Below are positions 16,160 to 24,497 of a DNA stretch of 41,451 bases, piece after piece. Made by a program: the position numbers and the translations under genes. How positions within the stretch are numbered: the first letter of the stretch is position 1; every line of letters starts with the position of its first letter. The stretch lies in the NCBI GenBank assembly GCA_964551735.1, contig CAZKEF010000050.1, forward strand, positions 1 to 41,451. Reading direction: 5' to 3'. Source of the stretch: DAOUAT01 sp964551735 (GTDB taxonomy: Bacteria > Chloroflexota > Anaerolineae > CG2-30-64-16). Under the pieces are notes generated by a model. The model searched no databases, was not told the DNA's origin, and saw nothing but the letters and a program-made list of their open reading frames with translations.

Positions 16160-16185
16160 CCGACTTATCTTTGAGGACTGATAGT
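16157..16185 (+). promoter_or_regulatory. Weak candidate promoter for the transport operon
   Basis: TTGCCG (16157-16162), 17 bp, GATAGT (16180-16185): four of six matches in each box. A small palindrome TGATAGTGTTATCA (16179-16192) overlaps the -10 box. Listed because an operon start is expected in this gap. Confidence 0.3.
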
Positions 16186-16298
16186 GTTATCACACCGCTC
16201 TTCATGGACGAAGAGCAGTGCCTATCTCGCGCCGGTCCGTTGCTCCGCAACCTTCGCAGAGAAGTTGTCGCCTTATGACCGACGTAAGGAGGAGCGCG

Positions 16299-17435
16299 AT
16301 GTCCGAAACCTGCTCACCCGCAGTTCGTCGCCACTTGGCCGCAACCTACGCGGCCGGCGTGACTGCGGCGCTGCGGCCAGCCGCCACCCGCGGCCTCGAT
16401 GAGACGCTGGCCGCCTTCACACCCACGCCCGATCTACTCCCGGCCTCGCGCAGCCTTGGGACCGCCGCAGAGGCCGGCCTGGCCGCGGCCGATCCGCTGG
16501 ATGTGGCCGCCGCTGAAGTGCAACTGCTGGCCGGCGCGGCCCTCGACCTGGCGCTAGCCGGTCACTTGGTCGGGCCGGCCGCGCCCCAGGTGCGCGGTTA
16601 CGGAGCCGAGCTCGCCTTCGGCGGTCCGGGCTTGCTCGCGCCGGACCTGTTCGAGTTGCAAACCATCATCGCCGCTCCTGAAGCGTATCTGGTAGGCGGC
16701 ACAGCGAGCCGCGGGCTGCGAAGCTTGCCGGTCCGCCGCACCCGCGGCCTGGCCGAACCGGCCGCCGAGTTCGCGGACGCGACCCACGTGGCGCTGGCGG
16801 GCATCCGGGCCGACGTGGTGGCGGCCGGCGGGCATGCGGTCGAAGGACTGCTACTCCTGGACGCGGCACTGCTGCGCGAGGCCATCAGCGTCGTAGGCGG
16901 CGATCTGGCTGGCAAGCTAGGGCTGGATCTGGCCGGAATCAGTGCGAAAGCGCTGAACTTCCTGCTGGCAGCCAACGACAAAATCCTTGCGCTGGTGGGC
17001 CTGGATGCCCTGAGTGAAGCGCGCAAGCAGCTCGACCGATGGCTGGCACAGTTGCGCGAGGGGACGCTGTTCCCTGCCTTGGCCGGCCGCATCCTCCGCA
17101 CCGCCGCGGTTGAGGCCGAGGTGAAGCATTGGCTGGCTGCCTACGGAGGCTCGGAGGCTGGTCTGCTGCTGGCGCGGGACGAGGTTAACCAGCTTGCGGG
17201 CCGCTTTGCTGCCAAGATGCGCGTGGCCGACAAAGTGGCCGCTGGCCTGGCCCTGGTCAAGGTGGTGCCGCCCCTCATGACCCCCGCTGGCCGCATCGCC
17301 GTGGCTGCAATTTACCTGGGGCTGCTGGCGTACATCATCGGCTCCGGCTACGACCACGTAGACTCGGATCGCATCAAGCTGCTGGACCGGGTCGAGGGTG
17401 TGCGAGGGGTCAGCAAACGGATGTTGGAGTCTTAA
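16299..17435 (+). CDS. Unknown alanine/leucine-rich protein at the head of the transport operon
   Basis: Protein of 378 residues that I do not recognise. It is very rich in Ala, Leu and Gly and reads as mainly helical. A hydrophobic segment near the C-terminus (IAVAAIYLGLLAYIIGSG, about residues 332-349) could be a membrane anchor, followed by a short charged tail. No signal peptide, catalytic motif or clear repeat is visible. The ATG at 16299 has a strong AAGGAGG ribosome site. Its TAA (17433-17435) directly touches the GTG start of the DppB-like permease, so the two are translationally coupled. That implies a role tied to the transporter, but none can be stated. Confidence 0.7.
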   Translation: MSETCSPAVRRHLAATYAAGVTAALRPAATRGLDETLAAFTPTPDLLPASRSLGTAAEAGLAAADPLDVAAAEVQLLAGAALDLALAGHLVGPAAPQVRGYGAELAFGGPGLLAPDLFELQTIIAAPEAYLVGGTASRGLRSLPVRRTRGLAEPAAEFADATHVALAGIRADVVAAGGHAVEGLLLLDAALLREAISVVGGDLAGKLGLDLAGISAKALNFLLAANDKILALVGLDALSEARKQLDRWLAQLREGTLFPALAGRILRTAAVEAEVKHWLAAYGGSEAGLLLARDEVNQLAGRFAAKMRVADKVAAGLALVKVVPPLMTPAGRIAVAAIYLGLLAYIIGSGYDHVDSDRIKLLDRVEGVRGVSKRMLES

Positions 17436-18383
17436 GTGTTCGCCTACCTTGCACGACGCACCCTGACGTTGCTGCCCATCCTGCTGTTGATGTCTATCAT
17501 CGTCTTTGCCCTGATCCGCATGGTGCCGGGCGACCCGATTGATGTGATGTACGGGAGTGAAGGGATGGACGAGGTGCGTCGCGCAGCGTTGAGCCGTGAG
17601 CTCGGCCTCGACCAGCCGATCGTTGTCCAATACGGCAGATGGCTGCTGCGAGCCGTGCAAGGCGACCTGGGCAACTCCTACCGCGCAGGGATGCCGGTGC
17701 TCCAGCTCATCGGCCAGCGGCTCCCCGCCACTCTGCTCCTCTCCTTCGCCGCGCTCTTCCTCTCGCTCCTGATCGCCCTCCCCCTGGGCTTGCTGGCTGC
17801 CGTCAAGCGCAACTCCGGCGCCGACATGGCAGCTATGGTCTTCGCTATCCTGGGCATCTCCCTGCCCAACTTCTGGTCCGGCATCCTGTTGGTGCTGGTG
17901 TTCGCCATCTGGCTCGGCTGGCTGCCGTCCATCGGCTACATCTCGCCGTTGGAGGACTTCGTCAAGTCGCTCCGTCACCTGGTCTTGCCCGCTATCACCC
18001 TCGGCTGGTCGCTGTCCGGCACGACCACGCGCCTGGCCCGTTCCAGCTTGCTGGAGGAGTTGGGCAAGGACTATGTGCGCACTGCGCGCGGCAAGGGTCT
18101 GGCCGAACGAGCGGTCCTGCTGACCCACGCGCTGCGCAACGCCCTGATCCCCACCGTGACCATGGTCGGCCTGCAACTGGGCTTTCTGATCGGCGGCACC
18201 GTGGTGGTGGAAACCGTTTTCGCCTGGCCCGGCGTGGGCCTGCTCGTCGTAGACAGCATCTTTGCCCGCGACTACCCGGTCGTCCAGGGCATCGTGCTGG
18301 TGATTGCTGTCGTCGTCGTCCTCGTCAACCTGCTGGTTGATGTGATCTACACCCTGCTCGACCCGCGCATCCGCCTGGGTTGA
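17436..18383 (+). CDS. ABC transporter permease, DppB/OppB type
   Basis: Inner-membrane permease subunit of 315 residues for a peptide/nickel-type (family 5) importer. The N-terminus FAYLARRTLTLLPILLLMSI is the typical first span of DppB. The IRMVPGDPID element follows, then five further spans. The cytoplasmic EAA loop that contacts the ATPase is seen at YVRTARGKGLAERAVLLTHA. The GTG start directly abuts the preceding stop codon. The partner permease is at 20070 and the binding protein between them at 18412. No ATPase subunit (DppD/DppF) lies in the operon or elsewhere in this window. Confidence 0.93.
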   Translation: MFAYLARRTLTLLPILLLMSIIVFALIRMVPGDPIDVMYGSEGMDEVRRAALSRELGLDQPIVVQYGRWLLRAVQGDLGNSYRAGMPVLQLIGQRLPATLLLSFAALFLSLLIALPLGLLAAVKRNSGADMAAMVFAILGISLPNFWSGILLVLVFAIWLGWLPSIGYISPLEDFVKSLRHLVLPAITLGWSLSGTTTRLARSSLLEELGKDYVRTARGKGLAERAVLLTHALRNALIPTVTMVGLQLGFLIGGTVVVETVFAWPGVGLLVVDSIFARDYPVVQGIVLVIAVVVVLVNLLVDVIYTLLDPRIRLG

Positions 18384-18411
18384 GCCAATTCAAGATTCAA
18401 GGAGGAATCTC

Positions 18412-20004
18412 ATGAAACGCTCGGTATTCGCCCTATTGGCCGTGCTGGCGTTGGTGCTTACCGCCTGCGCGCCCACACCGCCCGCCGCCCCAGCCGAGGC
18501 CACCATAGCACCCGTGGTCGCCGAAAAGCCTGCCGCTGAGCCCAAAGCCGGCGGTACGCTGACCTTCGCCATGAAGGAAGACGTCACCTCACTGGACCCG
18601 CTCAAGGCCATCCAGTACGGTGACATCCGCCTGAACATCCTGGTGGCCCAGCAGCTCGTCGCGCCCGACCGCGCCGGCAACTTCGTCGGCGTGCTGGCCG
18701 AAGGCTGGGAGACCTCGGCTGACGGCAAGACGCGCACCTTCAAGCTGCGCCCCGACGTGAAATTCCACAACGGCCAGCCGGTCACGGCCGACGACGTGAA
18801 GTGGATCTTCGATCGCATCTTGGACGAGAAGGCCGGCGCCGCGATGCGCAGCACCTACGCCGGCATCAAGCTCCAGACCGAAGTCGTGGACCCGGCCACG
18901 ATCAAAATCACCATGGAAAGCGGCATGGGCCCCTTCTTCTCCTACCTGGCGCTGCTGAACCGCACGGCCATCATTCACCGCGACAGCTACGACGCCGAAG
19001 GCAAGGTGACCAAGATCATCGGCACCGGCCCCTTCATGATGGGCGAGGTCAAGCCCGGCGAGTCGTACACCCTGGTGAAAAATCCGGACTACTGGAAGGC
19101 CGGCGAACCGCTGCTGGACAGCGTCGTGCTAAGGGTCATCACCGACCCGGTGGTGCGGCTGAACGCGCTACGCACCGGCGAAGTGGACATGGCCGAGGAG
19201 CTGCCCATGGCCGATGTCAAGAAGCTGGTGGAGAGCCCTGACCCGAATTTCACCGTGAAGGTGTACTACATCAACTCCGGCGAGCGCCTGGTGATGAACC
19301 ACAAGCGAGCGCCATTCGACAACCTCAACGCCCGCCTGGCGCTGCAGGCTGCGTTCGACCGGGATCAGTACAACGAGGCGATCTTCTTCGGTCTGGGTCA
19401 GGTGCACAACCAGCCTTTCACGCCCGACAATGTCTGGCGGCTGGATGTGCCCGGCGTCGCGCCCGACCTGACCAAGGCTAAGGAGTACTTCAAGGCCAGC
19501 GGCCTGCCCGAGGGCACGCCCGTCAAGTTCCTGTTGATGGCGAACCAGAAGGACAAGGGCGAGGTCATCCAGGCCATGCTGGGCCAGGTGGGCTTTGCTG
19601 TGGAGTTCGACATCGTGGATTCGGCCGCGTGGAACAGCAAAGGCCAGGCCTACGACTACGACCTGCTGCTGGGCACCATGACCGGCATCTTCGACCCCGA
19701 CCGGCCCTACGGCTACCTGACGGCGGCCAGCGGCGGCAACTGGCTGGTAGGCGGCTACGATTCGCCCAAGATGAACGAGCTGCTGAATGCGGGCAAGGCC
19801 GAAGTTGACGTGGCCAAGCGGCAGGCGATCTATAAGCAGGCGGTGGAACTGGTGCAGGAGGACGCCGCCACCGTCTACGTGTTGGGCCTGCCCTGGGTCG
19901 AGGCGTGGCGCAACACCGTTAAGGATTACCAACCTGGCACCTCGCCCGCGCTGATGATGATGGACGCCAGCGATGGGTTGAACAAGACCTGGTTGGATAA
20001 GTAG
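18412..20004 (+). CDS. ABC transporter substrate-binding lipoprotein, family 5
   Basis: Extracytoplasmic binding protein of 530 residues for peptides or similar solutes. Signal peptide with lipobox LTAC (Cys19), then a Pro/Ala linker to about residue 43. The mature part starts with GGTLTFAMKEDVTSLDPLKA, the standard family-5 opening. Further blocks are the LAEGWETSADGKTRTFKLRPDVKFHNG-type region (about 100-125) and GTGPFMMGEVKPG. Ligand specificity cannot be read. AAGGAGG precedes the start. The hairpin immediately after the gene may let it be made in excess over the second permease. Confidence 0.93.
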   Translation: MKRSVFALLAVLALVLTACAPTPPAAPAEATIAPVVAEKPAAEPKAGGTLTFAMKEDVTSLDPLKAIQYGDIRLNILVAQQLVAPDRAGNFVGVLAEGWETSADGKTRTFKLRPDVKFHNGQPVTADDVKWIFDRILDEKAGAAMRSTYAGIKLQTEVVDPATIKITMESGMGPFFSYLALLNRTAIIHRDSYDAEGKVTKIIGTGPFMMGEVKPGESYTLVKNPDYWKAGEPLLDSVVLRVITDPVVRLNALRTGEVDMAEELPMADVKKLVESPDPNFTVKVYYINSGERLVMNHKRAPFDNLNARLALQAAFDRDQYNEAIFFGLGQVHNQPFTPDNVWRLDVPGVAPDLTKAKEYFKASGLPEGTPVKFLLMANQKDKGEVIQAMLGQVGFAVEFDIVDSAAWNSKGQAYDYDLLLGTMTGIFDPDRPYGYLTAASGGNWLVGGYDSPKMNELLNAGKAEVDVAKRQAIYKQAVELVQEDAATVYVLGLPWVEAWRNTVKDYQPGTSPALMMMDASDGLNKTWLDK

Positions 20005-20013
20005 TGTCGTTCT

Positions 20014-20050
20014 GAGGTGTGTTGGGCGGCGTAGCCGCCCAACACACCTC
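20014..20050. promoter_or_regulatory. Perfect 17-bp hairpin between binding-protein and permease genes
   Basis: The arm at 20014-20030 (GAGGTGTGTTGGGCGGC) pairs perfectly with 20034-20050 across the loop GTA. It lies 10 bases after the binding-protein stop and 20 bases before the next start. No T-run follows. A hairpin here could protect the upstream mRNA from 3' exonucleases or partly block read-through, as with REP elements after malE. That role is inferred by analogy. Confidence 0.65.
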
Positions 20051-20069
20051 TTCAGAGAAGCATTCGCGC

Positions 20070-20960
20070 ATGACCATCGACATATCCATCGCGGGTCGCA
20101 TCACTGACCGCCGGCCCCGCAAGAGCCGGGGACTGGCCGCGCGGCTGTGGCGCAACCCGATGGCGCGCCTCGGCATGATCATTTCGGCCATGGTCGTGTT
20201 GGCGGCGATCTTCGGGCCAGAATTGGCGCCCTATGACCCGGTGGCGATCAACCTGGCGCATCGCTTCCAACCGCCGGGCCAGGCTCACCTCTTGGGCGCC
20301 GATCACTTGGGGCGTGACATCTTGGCCAGGGTGCTCTACGGCGCGCGCATCTCGCTGCAAGTGGGCGTGGTGTCGGTGGCGCTGGGCACCGTGATCGGCC
20401 TGATCCTGGGCGCGCTGGCCGGCTACGTGGGCGGCCGGGTTGACACCGCCATCATGGCCGTGATGGATGCGATCTACGCGTTCCCGGCCATCCTGCTGGC
20501 GCTAGTGCTGGTGGCGGTGTTCAAGCCCGGCCTGGTCACGGTGATGACCGCCATCGCCATCGTGCGCATCCCCATCTTTGCGCGCACGGTGCGCGCCTCG
20601 GTGCTGGCCGAGCGCGAAAAGGATTACGTCGAGGCTTCGCGCTCTATCGGACAGCGCGAAGTCCTGCTGTTAGCAAGACACATCCTGCCCAACATCGTCG
20701 CACCGTTGATCGTGGTCACCACTACTTATTTTGCCACCGCCATCGTAGTCGAGGCCTCGCTGAGCTTCCTGGGCCTGGGCGTTCCGCCCCCGGCCGCCAG
20801 TTGGGGCACCATGCTCAACGACGGACGCAAGTTCATGGAGAGCGCGCCGCACGTCGTCATCTTCCCCGGCATCGCCATCTCGTTCACGGTCCTCGGCTTC
20901 AACCTGCTGGGAGACGGCCTGCGCGACGTATTAGATCCACGGCTGAAAAACCTGCTGTGA
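20070..20960 (+). CDS. ABC transporter permease, DppC/OppC type
   Basis: Second inner-membrane permease subunit, 296 residues. Typical order: a basic N-terminus, first span MARLGMIISAMVVLAAIFGP, the LAPYDP element, then LLGADHLGRDILARVLYGAR, the hallmark of DppC-type proteins, then five spans. The ATPase-contact loop is EKDYVEASRSIGQREVLLLARH. The ATG at 20070 is chosen because an upstream start at 20019 would lie inside the hairpin. The ribosome site is weak (AGAGAAG), which fits lower output than the binding protein. Confidence 0.93.
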   Translation: MTIDISIAGRITDRRPRKSRGLAARLWRNPMARLGMIISAMVVLAAIFGPELAPYDPVAINLAHRFQPPGQAHLLGADHLGRDILARVLYGARISLQVGVVSVALGTVIGLILGALAGYVGGRVDTAIMAVMDAIYAFPAILLALVLVAVFKPGLVTVMTAIAIVRIPIFARTVRASVLAEREKDYVEASRSIGQREVLLLARHILPNIVAPLIVVTTTYFATAIVVEASLSFLGLGVPPPAASWGTMLNDGRKFMESAPHVVIFPGIAISFTVLGFNLLGDGLRDVLDPRLKNLL

Positions 20961-20991
20961 CAGGCCTGCGCACAAATCTCGGAGACAACCC

Positions 20992-21756
20992 ATGTACCGC
21001 ACCGACATGTACGAAGGGATGCTGGCTGAGACAGTCACGCTGGCGGGTGCCAACGGCGAGACGGTCAACGCGTATTTTGCCCGGCCGCTAGGCCCCGGCC
21101 CGTTCCCCAGCGTCGTGCTGATCCACCACCTCCCCGGCTGGGACGAGTGGTATCGCGAGGCGACCCGCAAGTTCGCGCACCACGGCTACGCGGCGCTCTG
21201 CCCCAACCTGTATTGCCGCGAGGGCCACGGCACCATCGAGGATGTGGCCGCGGCCGTGCGAGGCGCAGGCGGCGTGCCCGATGATCGGGTGTTGGGTGAT
21301 GTGGCTGGCGCGCTGGCCTACCTGCGCGGCTTGCCTTACGCCAATGGCAAAGTCGCGGTTTTCGGCACCTGCTCCGGCGGCCGCCATGCGTTCCTGACCG
21401 CGTGCCGCGTTTCCGGCTTCGCTGCAGCTATAGATTGCTGGGGCGGCCGGGTGGTGATGGCGCCGGAGGAACTGACCCCGAAGCAACCCGTCGCACCAAT
21501 CGACTACACCGCAGGTCTGGGGTGTCCCCTGCTGGGTCTGTTCGGCGCGGATGACCGCAGCCCGTCACCCGAACAAGTGGCCCGCCACGAGGAAGCATTG
21601 AAACGGCACGGCAAGCCCTACGAGTTCCACATGTACCCCGGCGCCGGGCATGGTTTCTTCTATCACGACCGGCCCAACTACCGACAGGAGGCCGCCGTTG
21701 ACGGCTGGCGGAAGGTGTTTGCCTTCCTGGCGCAGCACCTGGCCGCACCGCGTTGA
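20992..21756 (+). CDS. Dienelactone hydrolase family alpha/beta hydrolase
   Basis: Cytoplasmic alpha/beta hydrolase of 254 residues. The nucleophile elbow is FGTCSGG with cysteine in the nucleophile position, as in dienelactone hydrolases. The acid is Asp in LLGLFGADDRSPSPE and the histidine lies in PGAGHGFFYHDRP. An N-terminal VLIHHLPGWDEWYRE segment builds the oxyanion region. The true substrate is unknown; many family members act on esters or lactones other than dienelactone. It lies 31 bases after the permease, inside the transport operon, so it may act on an imported compound. Confidence 0.88.
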   Translation: MYRTDMYEGMLAETVTLAGANGETVNAYFARPLGPGPFPSVVLIHHLPGWDEWYREATRKFAHHGYAALCPNLYCREGHGTIEDVAAAVRGAGGVPDDRVLGDVAGALAYLRGLPYANGKVAVFGTCSGGRHAFLTACRVSGFAAAIDCWGGRVVMAPEELTPKQPVAPIDYTAGLGCPLLGLFGADDRSPSPEQVARHEEALKRHGKPYEFHMYPGAGHGFFYHDRPNYRQEAAVDGWRKVFAFLAQHLAAPR

Positions 21757-21835
21757 GGTAGGGGCACGGCCTAGCGTCTGTCGGGGCGGGCGCTCGCAGA
21801 GAGCCACCCCCGCCCGGCAAAACAGGAGCCCAACC

Positions 21836-22105
21836 ATGTGCACGATGATCAGCCAACAGGTGTCCATATCAGGCAGCGGCAAGGGGCCGGACGGTTGGTT
21901 CCCTTTGCAGCATGTCAGCGTGTCGTACGATCACCCCTTCGACGTGGGGTTGGAGTATGCCCTGAACCTGGACTTCGGCAATGAGGCGCTAGGGCCGAGC
22001 GCGCGAACAGCTGTAGAGCTGGACGCGGCTTCGGCGCGCGCCCTGGTTGCCACCATCCAGGCCGTGCTGGCGCGCGCCGAAGCGGGTGGCTTCCTGTTGG
22101 AATGA
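21836..22105 (+). CDS. Small DUF6295-like protein
   Basis: Protein of 89 residues resembling a family I associate with DUF6295 (start MCTMISQQVSISGSGKGPDG, then a WFPLQHVSVSYDHPFD segment). No catalytic residues or membrane spans are evident. The second half ends with an Ala-rich helix. The ATG at 21836 has AGGAG upstream. The stop overlaps the start of the M20 peptidase gene (ATGA at 22102), so the two are translationally coupled. Function unknown. Confidence 0.7.
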   Translation: MCTMISQQVSISGSGKGPDGWFPLQHVSVSYDHPFDVGLEYALNLDFGNEALGPSARTAVELDAASARALVATIQAVLARAEAGGFLLE

Positions 22106-23316
22106 TGATCGATGTACTGGGGCTGGCCCGTGCCTTGATCAACCGGCCCAGTCCATCCGGCAGCGAGGGCCAGGTGGCGGCGTTGATCGCTGAAATGATG
22201 CATGGCTACGGCTTCGACGACGTGCAGATTGATGCCTGGGGCGACGTCATCGGCGTGCGCCGTGGGCACTTGCCGGGGTCGACGTTGCTGTTTGACGGTC
22301 ACATGGACGTGGTTGATCCCGGCCCCGAAACGTGGGCGCATGCCCCGTACGGCGGCGAGGTTTCGCAGGGCCGGCTGTGGGGCCGGGGCGCAGCCGATAC
22401 CAAGGGCGCGCTGGCGGCGATGATCTGCGCCATCGCGGCCCTCCCGCCAGAAGACCTCGCCGGCACGCTGATCGTCGCTGCCACGGTGTGTGAGGAAAAC
22501 CTGACCGGCGCGGCCCTGGGCCATGTGTTGAACGCCTGGCCGGCCGACCTGGTGATCACCGGTGAGCCAACCGGCCTGCGGTTGGGGGTGGCGCAAAAGG
22601 GTCGCGCAACATTGCGCCTGTATGCAGCGGGACGCAGCGCGCACACCTCGCAGCCAGAATTGGGCGACAACGCCGCGTACAAGATGATCGAAGCGGTGAA
22701 CCGGTTGCGCGCTCTTCCGTTGCCAGCAGACCCAGAACTGGGCTGCGGCGTGTTGACGTTGGTGGAGTTGGTCTCTGAACCGCTGCCTAACCAGACCCTG
22801 GTCCCGGCCGGATGTCACGCGCGCTTCGTGGCACGCACCATGCCAGGCGAGACTGGGGAGAGCTTCCTGGCCCGCATGACCGCAGGTCTCGAGCACCTGC
22901 CCGGCGTTACCTGTGCGCTGGATCACCTCCGGCAGCCCTGCTACACCGGCGCGCTGCTGGAGGCCGATGATTTCCTGCCGGGCTGGCGCTGCCCACCGGA
23001 AGCCCCCTGGCGGCAGGCGCTGCTGGCCTCTTTGGCCGCGGCCAGCTTGCCGGCCGACACCTTCGCAGCACCATGCGGCACCAACGCCTCCGAAAGTGCG
23101 GGCCGCCGCGGCATCCCCAGTTTCATCTACGGCCCTGGCTCGTTGGCCCAGGCGCACATTGCGGACGAATGGGTCGCGGTCGAAGATCTGTACGCGGCCC
23201 AGGCTGGCTACGCCGCGATCGCTCGCGCCCCGCGCCATACCTGTCCTCGACCTAGTGCTCATACGCCCATCCCCCTCGGGCATCAACCGTCCCAAACAGC
23301 CGGGCCGTGCGCCTAA
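22102..23316 (+). CDS. M20 family metallopeptidase/deacylase (ArgE/DapE/carboxypeptidase G2-like)
   Basis: Zinc hydrolase of 404 residues that cleaves an amide bond in small acylated amino acids or dipeptides. The metal-site motifs are complete: LLFDGHMDVVDPGP (His and Asp), GRGAADTKGALAAM (bridging Asp), ATVCEENL (Glu pair) and ITGEPTG. The dimerisation domain begins near GRSAHTSQPELG. The late catalytic His lies in the QAHIADEWVAVEDLY region. The last 30 residues are Pro/His-rich and probably disordered. The gene starts inside the stop codon of the preceding gene and closes the transport operon, suggesting hydrolysis of an imported conjugate or peptide. Confidence 0.9.
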   Translation: MMIDVLGLARALINRPSPSGSEGQVAALIAEMMHGYGFDDVQIDAWGDVIGVRRGHLPGSTLLFDGHMDVVDPGPETWAHAPYGGEVSQGRLWGRGAADTKGALAAMICAIAALPPEDLAGTLIVAATVCEENLTGAALGHVLNAWPADLVITGEPTGLRLGVAQKGRATLRLYAAGRSAHTSQPELGDNAAYKMIEAVNRLRALPLPADPELGCGVLTLVELVSEPLPNQTLVPAGCHARFVARTMPGETGESFLARMTAGLEHLPGVTCALDHLRQPCYTGALLEADDFLPGWRCPPEAPWRQALLASLAAASLPADTFAAPCGTNASESAGRRGIPSFIYGPGSLAQAHIADEWVAVEDLYAAQAGYAAIARAPRHTCPRPSAHTPIPLGHQPSQTAGPCA

Positions 23317-23460
23317 CTGCCCAGCTGTTCGCAGTCTGCTTTCTAGCCCGATGACAGAGCCAAAGGTAAAGCAACCTACGGACATTACCCCATCAAGAAT
23401 GAGATAAAAGACTCGCGAAATAGTAACGCATATCAACTTGAAGCGTGAGGAAAATGACCT

Positions 23461-23982
23461 ATGGCATGGATCACCGACTCGGCACACAGCCAGATTCAGT
23501 TCGTCGCCCGGCACATGATGCTCTCGAAGGTGCGCGGCGAATTTGAGGATTTCACCATCAACCTGGACCTGGATATTGACAACCCCGATGCTGCTTCAGT
23601 GGAAGCACGAATCAAGACCACCAGCATCAATACGCGCGAGGCACAGCGCGATGCGCACCTGCGCTCGGCAGACTTTCTGAAATCGGACGAATACCCCGAG
23701 ATGGTGTTCAAGAGCACCAAACTCGAGCGCACCGGCGACACCACCGCCAAGCTGTACGGCGACCTGACCATCCGCGACGTGACTAAACCCGTAGTGTTGG
23801 ATGTGACCTACCTGGGCACTTCCAAGTCGCCGTGGGGTACGCAGAACGCCGGTTTCGAAGCCAACGCCAAGATCAACCGCGAGGAGTGGGGCCTGACCTG
23901 GAACGTTGCCCTGGAGACCGGCGGCTGGCTCGTCGGCAAAGAGATCACCATCAACATCGAGGCGGAGTTCACCCAGCAGTAG
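23461..23982 (+). CDS. YceI family protein
   Basis: Beta-barrel lipid/isoprenoid-binding fold protein of 173 residues. Family blocks are AWITDSAHSQIQFVARHMMLSKVRGEF at the N-terminus (given here only by its ends, residues 2-28), then ASVEARIKTTSINTRE, HLRSADFLKSDEYPEM and LTIRDVTKPVVLDV. No signal peptide, so it is cytoplasmic, unlike many secreted relatives. A GAGGA ribosome site precedes the start. It is followed after nine bases by a CopZ-like gene, so the two are likely co-transcribed. Its exact role is not known. Confidence 0.92.
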   Translation: MAWITDSAHSQIQFVARHMMLSKVRGEFEDFTINLDLDIDNPDAASVEARIKTTSINTREAQRDAHLRSADFLKSDEYPEMVFKSTKLERTGDTTAKLYGDLTIRDVTKPVVLDVTYLGTSKSPWGTQNAGFEANAKINREEWGLTWNVALETGGWLVGKEITINIEAEFTQQ

Positions 23983-23991
23983 GAGGAGCGC

Positions 23992-24198
23992 ATGTCCACT
24001 ACCGTCACCCTGACCATCCCGGCCATCTCATGCGGCCACTGCGTCATGACCATCAAGCGCGAGATCGGGGAGTTGCCCGGGGTGCTAACCGTCGAAGGGG
24101 ATGCCCAGGCGAAAACCACTACCTTTACCCTGGAGAACGAGGGCATCCTGGCCACTGTGAAAGAGACTTTGGCCGAGATCGGGTATCCGGCACAATAA
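23992..24198 (+). CDS. Heavy-metal-associated (HMA) domain protein, CopZ-like
   Basis: Metallochaperone of 68 residues with a single ferredoxin-like HMA fold. The metal site is ISCGHCVMTIKREI (Cys14, Cys17). The following Pro-Gly-Val turn and KTTTFTLENEG strand fit the family. It would bind Cu(I) or a similar thiophilic ion in the cytoplasm. The residue before the first Cys is Ser instead of the usual Met-Thr/Asp pair. The AGGAGGAG ribosome site is strong. No copper ATPase is in the window. Confidence 0.9.
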   Translation: MSTTVTLTIPAISCGHCVMTIKREIGELPGVLTVEGDAQAKTTTFTLENEGILATVKETLAEIGYPAQ

Positions 24199-24386
24199 CC
24201 CGACTAACCCACCATGACCCGAAAGCCAGGCTTCAGTCTGTGTACGCTCTCGCCACGATGGCTCGGAACCTGGCCGATGCTCTTACACCTGCGCTCCCCG
24301 GCAGCGCCTCCAAACAAGCGTCAGGGAGCGCAGGCCGGCCCAAAACCGGGCCATGACCGGCTTTCTCCACAGTGTGACCTTTGTCG

Positions 24387-24415
24387 TTGACGATTATCCA
24401 CACTGATGGTATACT
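24387..24415 (+). promoter_or_regulatory. Promoter of the cytochrome c maturation operon
   Basis: TTGACG (24387-24392), 17 bp, TATACT (24410-24415): five of six matches in each box. The leader to ccmE is about 75 nt and contains a palindromic repeat. The remaining 24199-24386 stretch shows GC-rich inverted words (around 24300-24360) that may end the upstream transcript, but no gene. Confidence 0.75.
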
Positions 24416-24453
24416 CCAGCTTGAATCACAAGCCAGTATACTGCTAAGAGACT

Positions 24454-24479
24454 AGATTTCTGCAAGAAGCCTGGTTTCT
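24454..24479. repeat. Short dispersed repeat (AGATTTCT...CCTGGTTTCT) in the ccmE leader
   Basis: 26 bp matching 36422-36447 at 22 of 26 positions. Here it is in an untranslated leader, there inside a coding sequence. Flanking ACTAG and CTAGT add a short inverted pair. Confidence 0.6.
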
Positions 24480-24497
24480 AGTCCTATCGGAGGCATG

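Noticed and set aside
16917..18176. Minus-strand open frame of 419 codons, Gln/His-rich
   Set aside because: It lies opposite the unknown Ala-rich gene and the DppB permease and is low-complexity, as expected for antisense of Leu/Ala-rich membrane genes.
20014..20050. Intrinsic terminator ending the operon after the binding protein
   Set aside because: No T-run follows the stem and the next permease gene clearly belongs to the same transporter, so full termination is unlikely.
21931..23514. Minus-strand open frame of 527 codons opposite the DUF6295-like and M20 genes
   Set aside because: The plus strand holds two well-supported proteins with overlapping start and stop. The antisense frame shows no domain.
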